Assembly (NCBI RefSeq): GCF_000150275.1
Contig: NW_002060945.1
Location: 2,255,172 to 2,319,171, forward strand
Reading direction: 5' to 3'
DNA: 64,000 bases
Source: Trichoplax adhaerens
Taxonomy: Eukaryota; Placozoa; Uniplacotomia; Trichoplacea; Trichoplacidae
In this document: positions 63,926 to 64,000 of the stretch, in pieces
Layout: each line of letters opens with the position of its first letter
Numbering within the stretch: position 1 is the first letter of the stretch
The notes under the pieces: model-generated
Databases searched by the model: none
What the model was told of the DNA's origin: nothing
Seen by the model: the letters and a program-made list of their open reading frames with translations, nothing else
Position numbers and translations under genes: made by a program

Positions 63926-64000
63926 GTAAGTTTTAGCAATTACCTAGATATTCTTATCTTGCTGTTGTTCTTATACTTATTTACGTTTATGGAGAATTAA

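Overview
The window is AT-rich eukaryotic DNA. It carries two spliced, animal-type signalling genes near its ends and about 40 kb of gene-poor, repeat-rich sequence between them. Exons are short (44 to 232 nt), with GT-AG introns from under 100 bases to several kilobases. I found no rRNA, convincing tRNA, CRISPR array or bacterial-type operon. A PDE1-type phosphodiesterase beside a voltage-gated calcium channel beta subunit points to an animal. The low GC, modest introns and few intact transposons would suit an early-branching animal such as a placozoan, but that assignment is inference and was not tested by any search.

Left end, minus strand (100-5609): thirteen exons join in one open frame with every splice phase matching. 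They encode about 535 residues of a Ca2+/calmodulin-dependent cyclic-nucleotide phosphodiesterase. The calmodulin-binding and regulatory N-region and the whole metal-binding HD catalytic domain are present. Two phase-compatible candidate upstream exons (8965-9054 and 18787-18844) would extend the gene to about 19 kb.

Middle (about 9-57 kb): no intact gene recognised. The sequence is a patchwork of diverged short tandem duplications (units about 108-300 bp), a solo-LTR-like insertion at about 21279-21695 whose empty site can be read from sister repeat copies, two weaker LTR-like stretches, and islands of decayed coding sequence with stops and frameshifts.

Right end, plus strand (59878 to beyond the window): the 5' part of a CaV beta subunit gene. 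Two alternative first coding exons splice in the same phase to a common exon 2. The SH3 core and acidic HOOK region follow; the guanylate-kinase-like domain lies outside the window. About 1.5 kb upstream is a GTAC/CAGTA-rich block with nested direct and inverted repeats.

The two genes face away from each other. Both belong to calcium signalling: the channel subunit would control Ca2+ entry, and PDE1 would read Ca2+/calmodulin to degrade cAMP/cGMP. Their neighbourhood may be coincidence.
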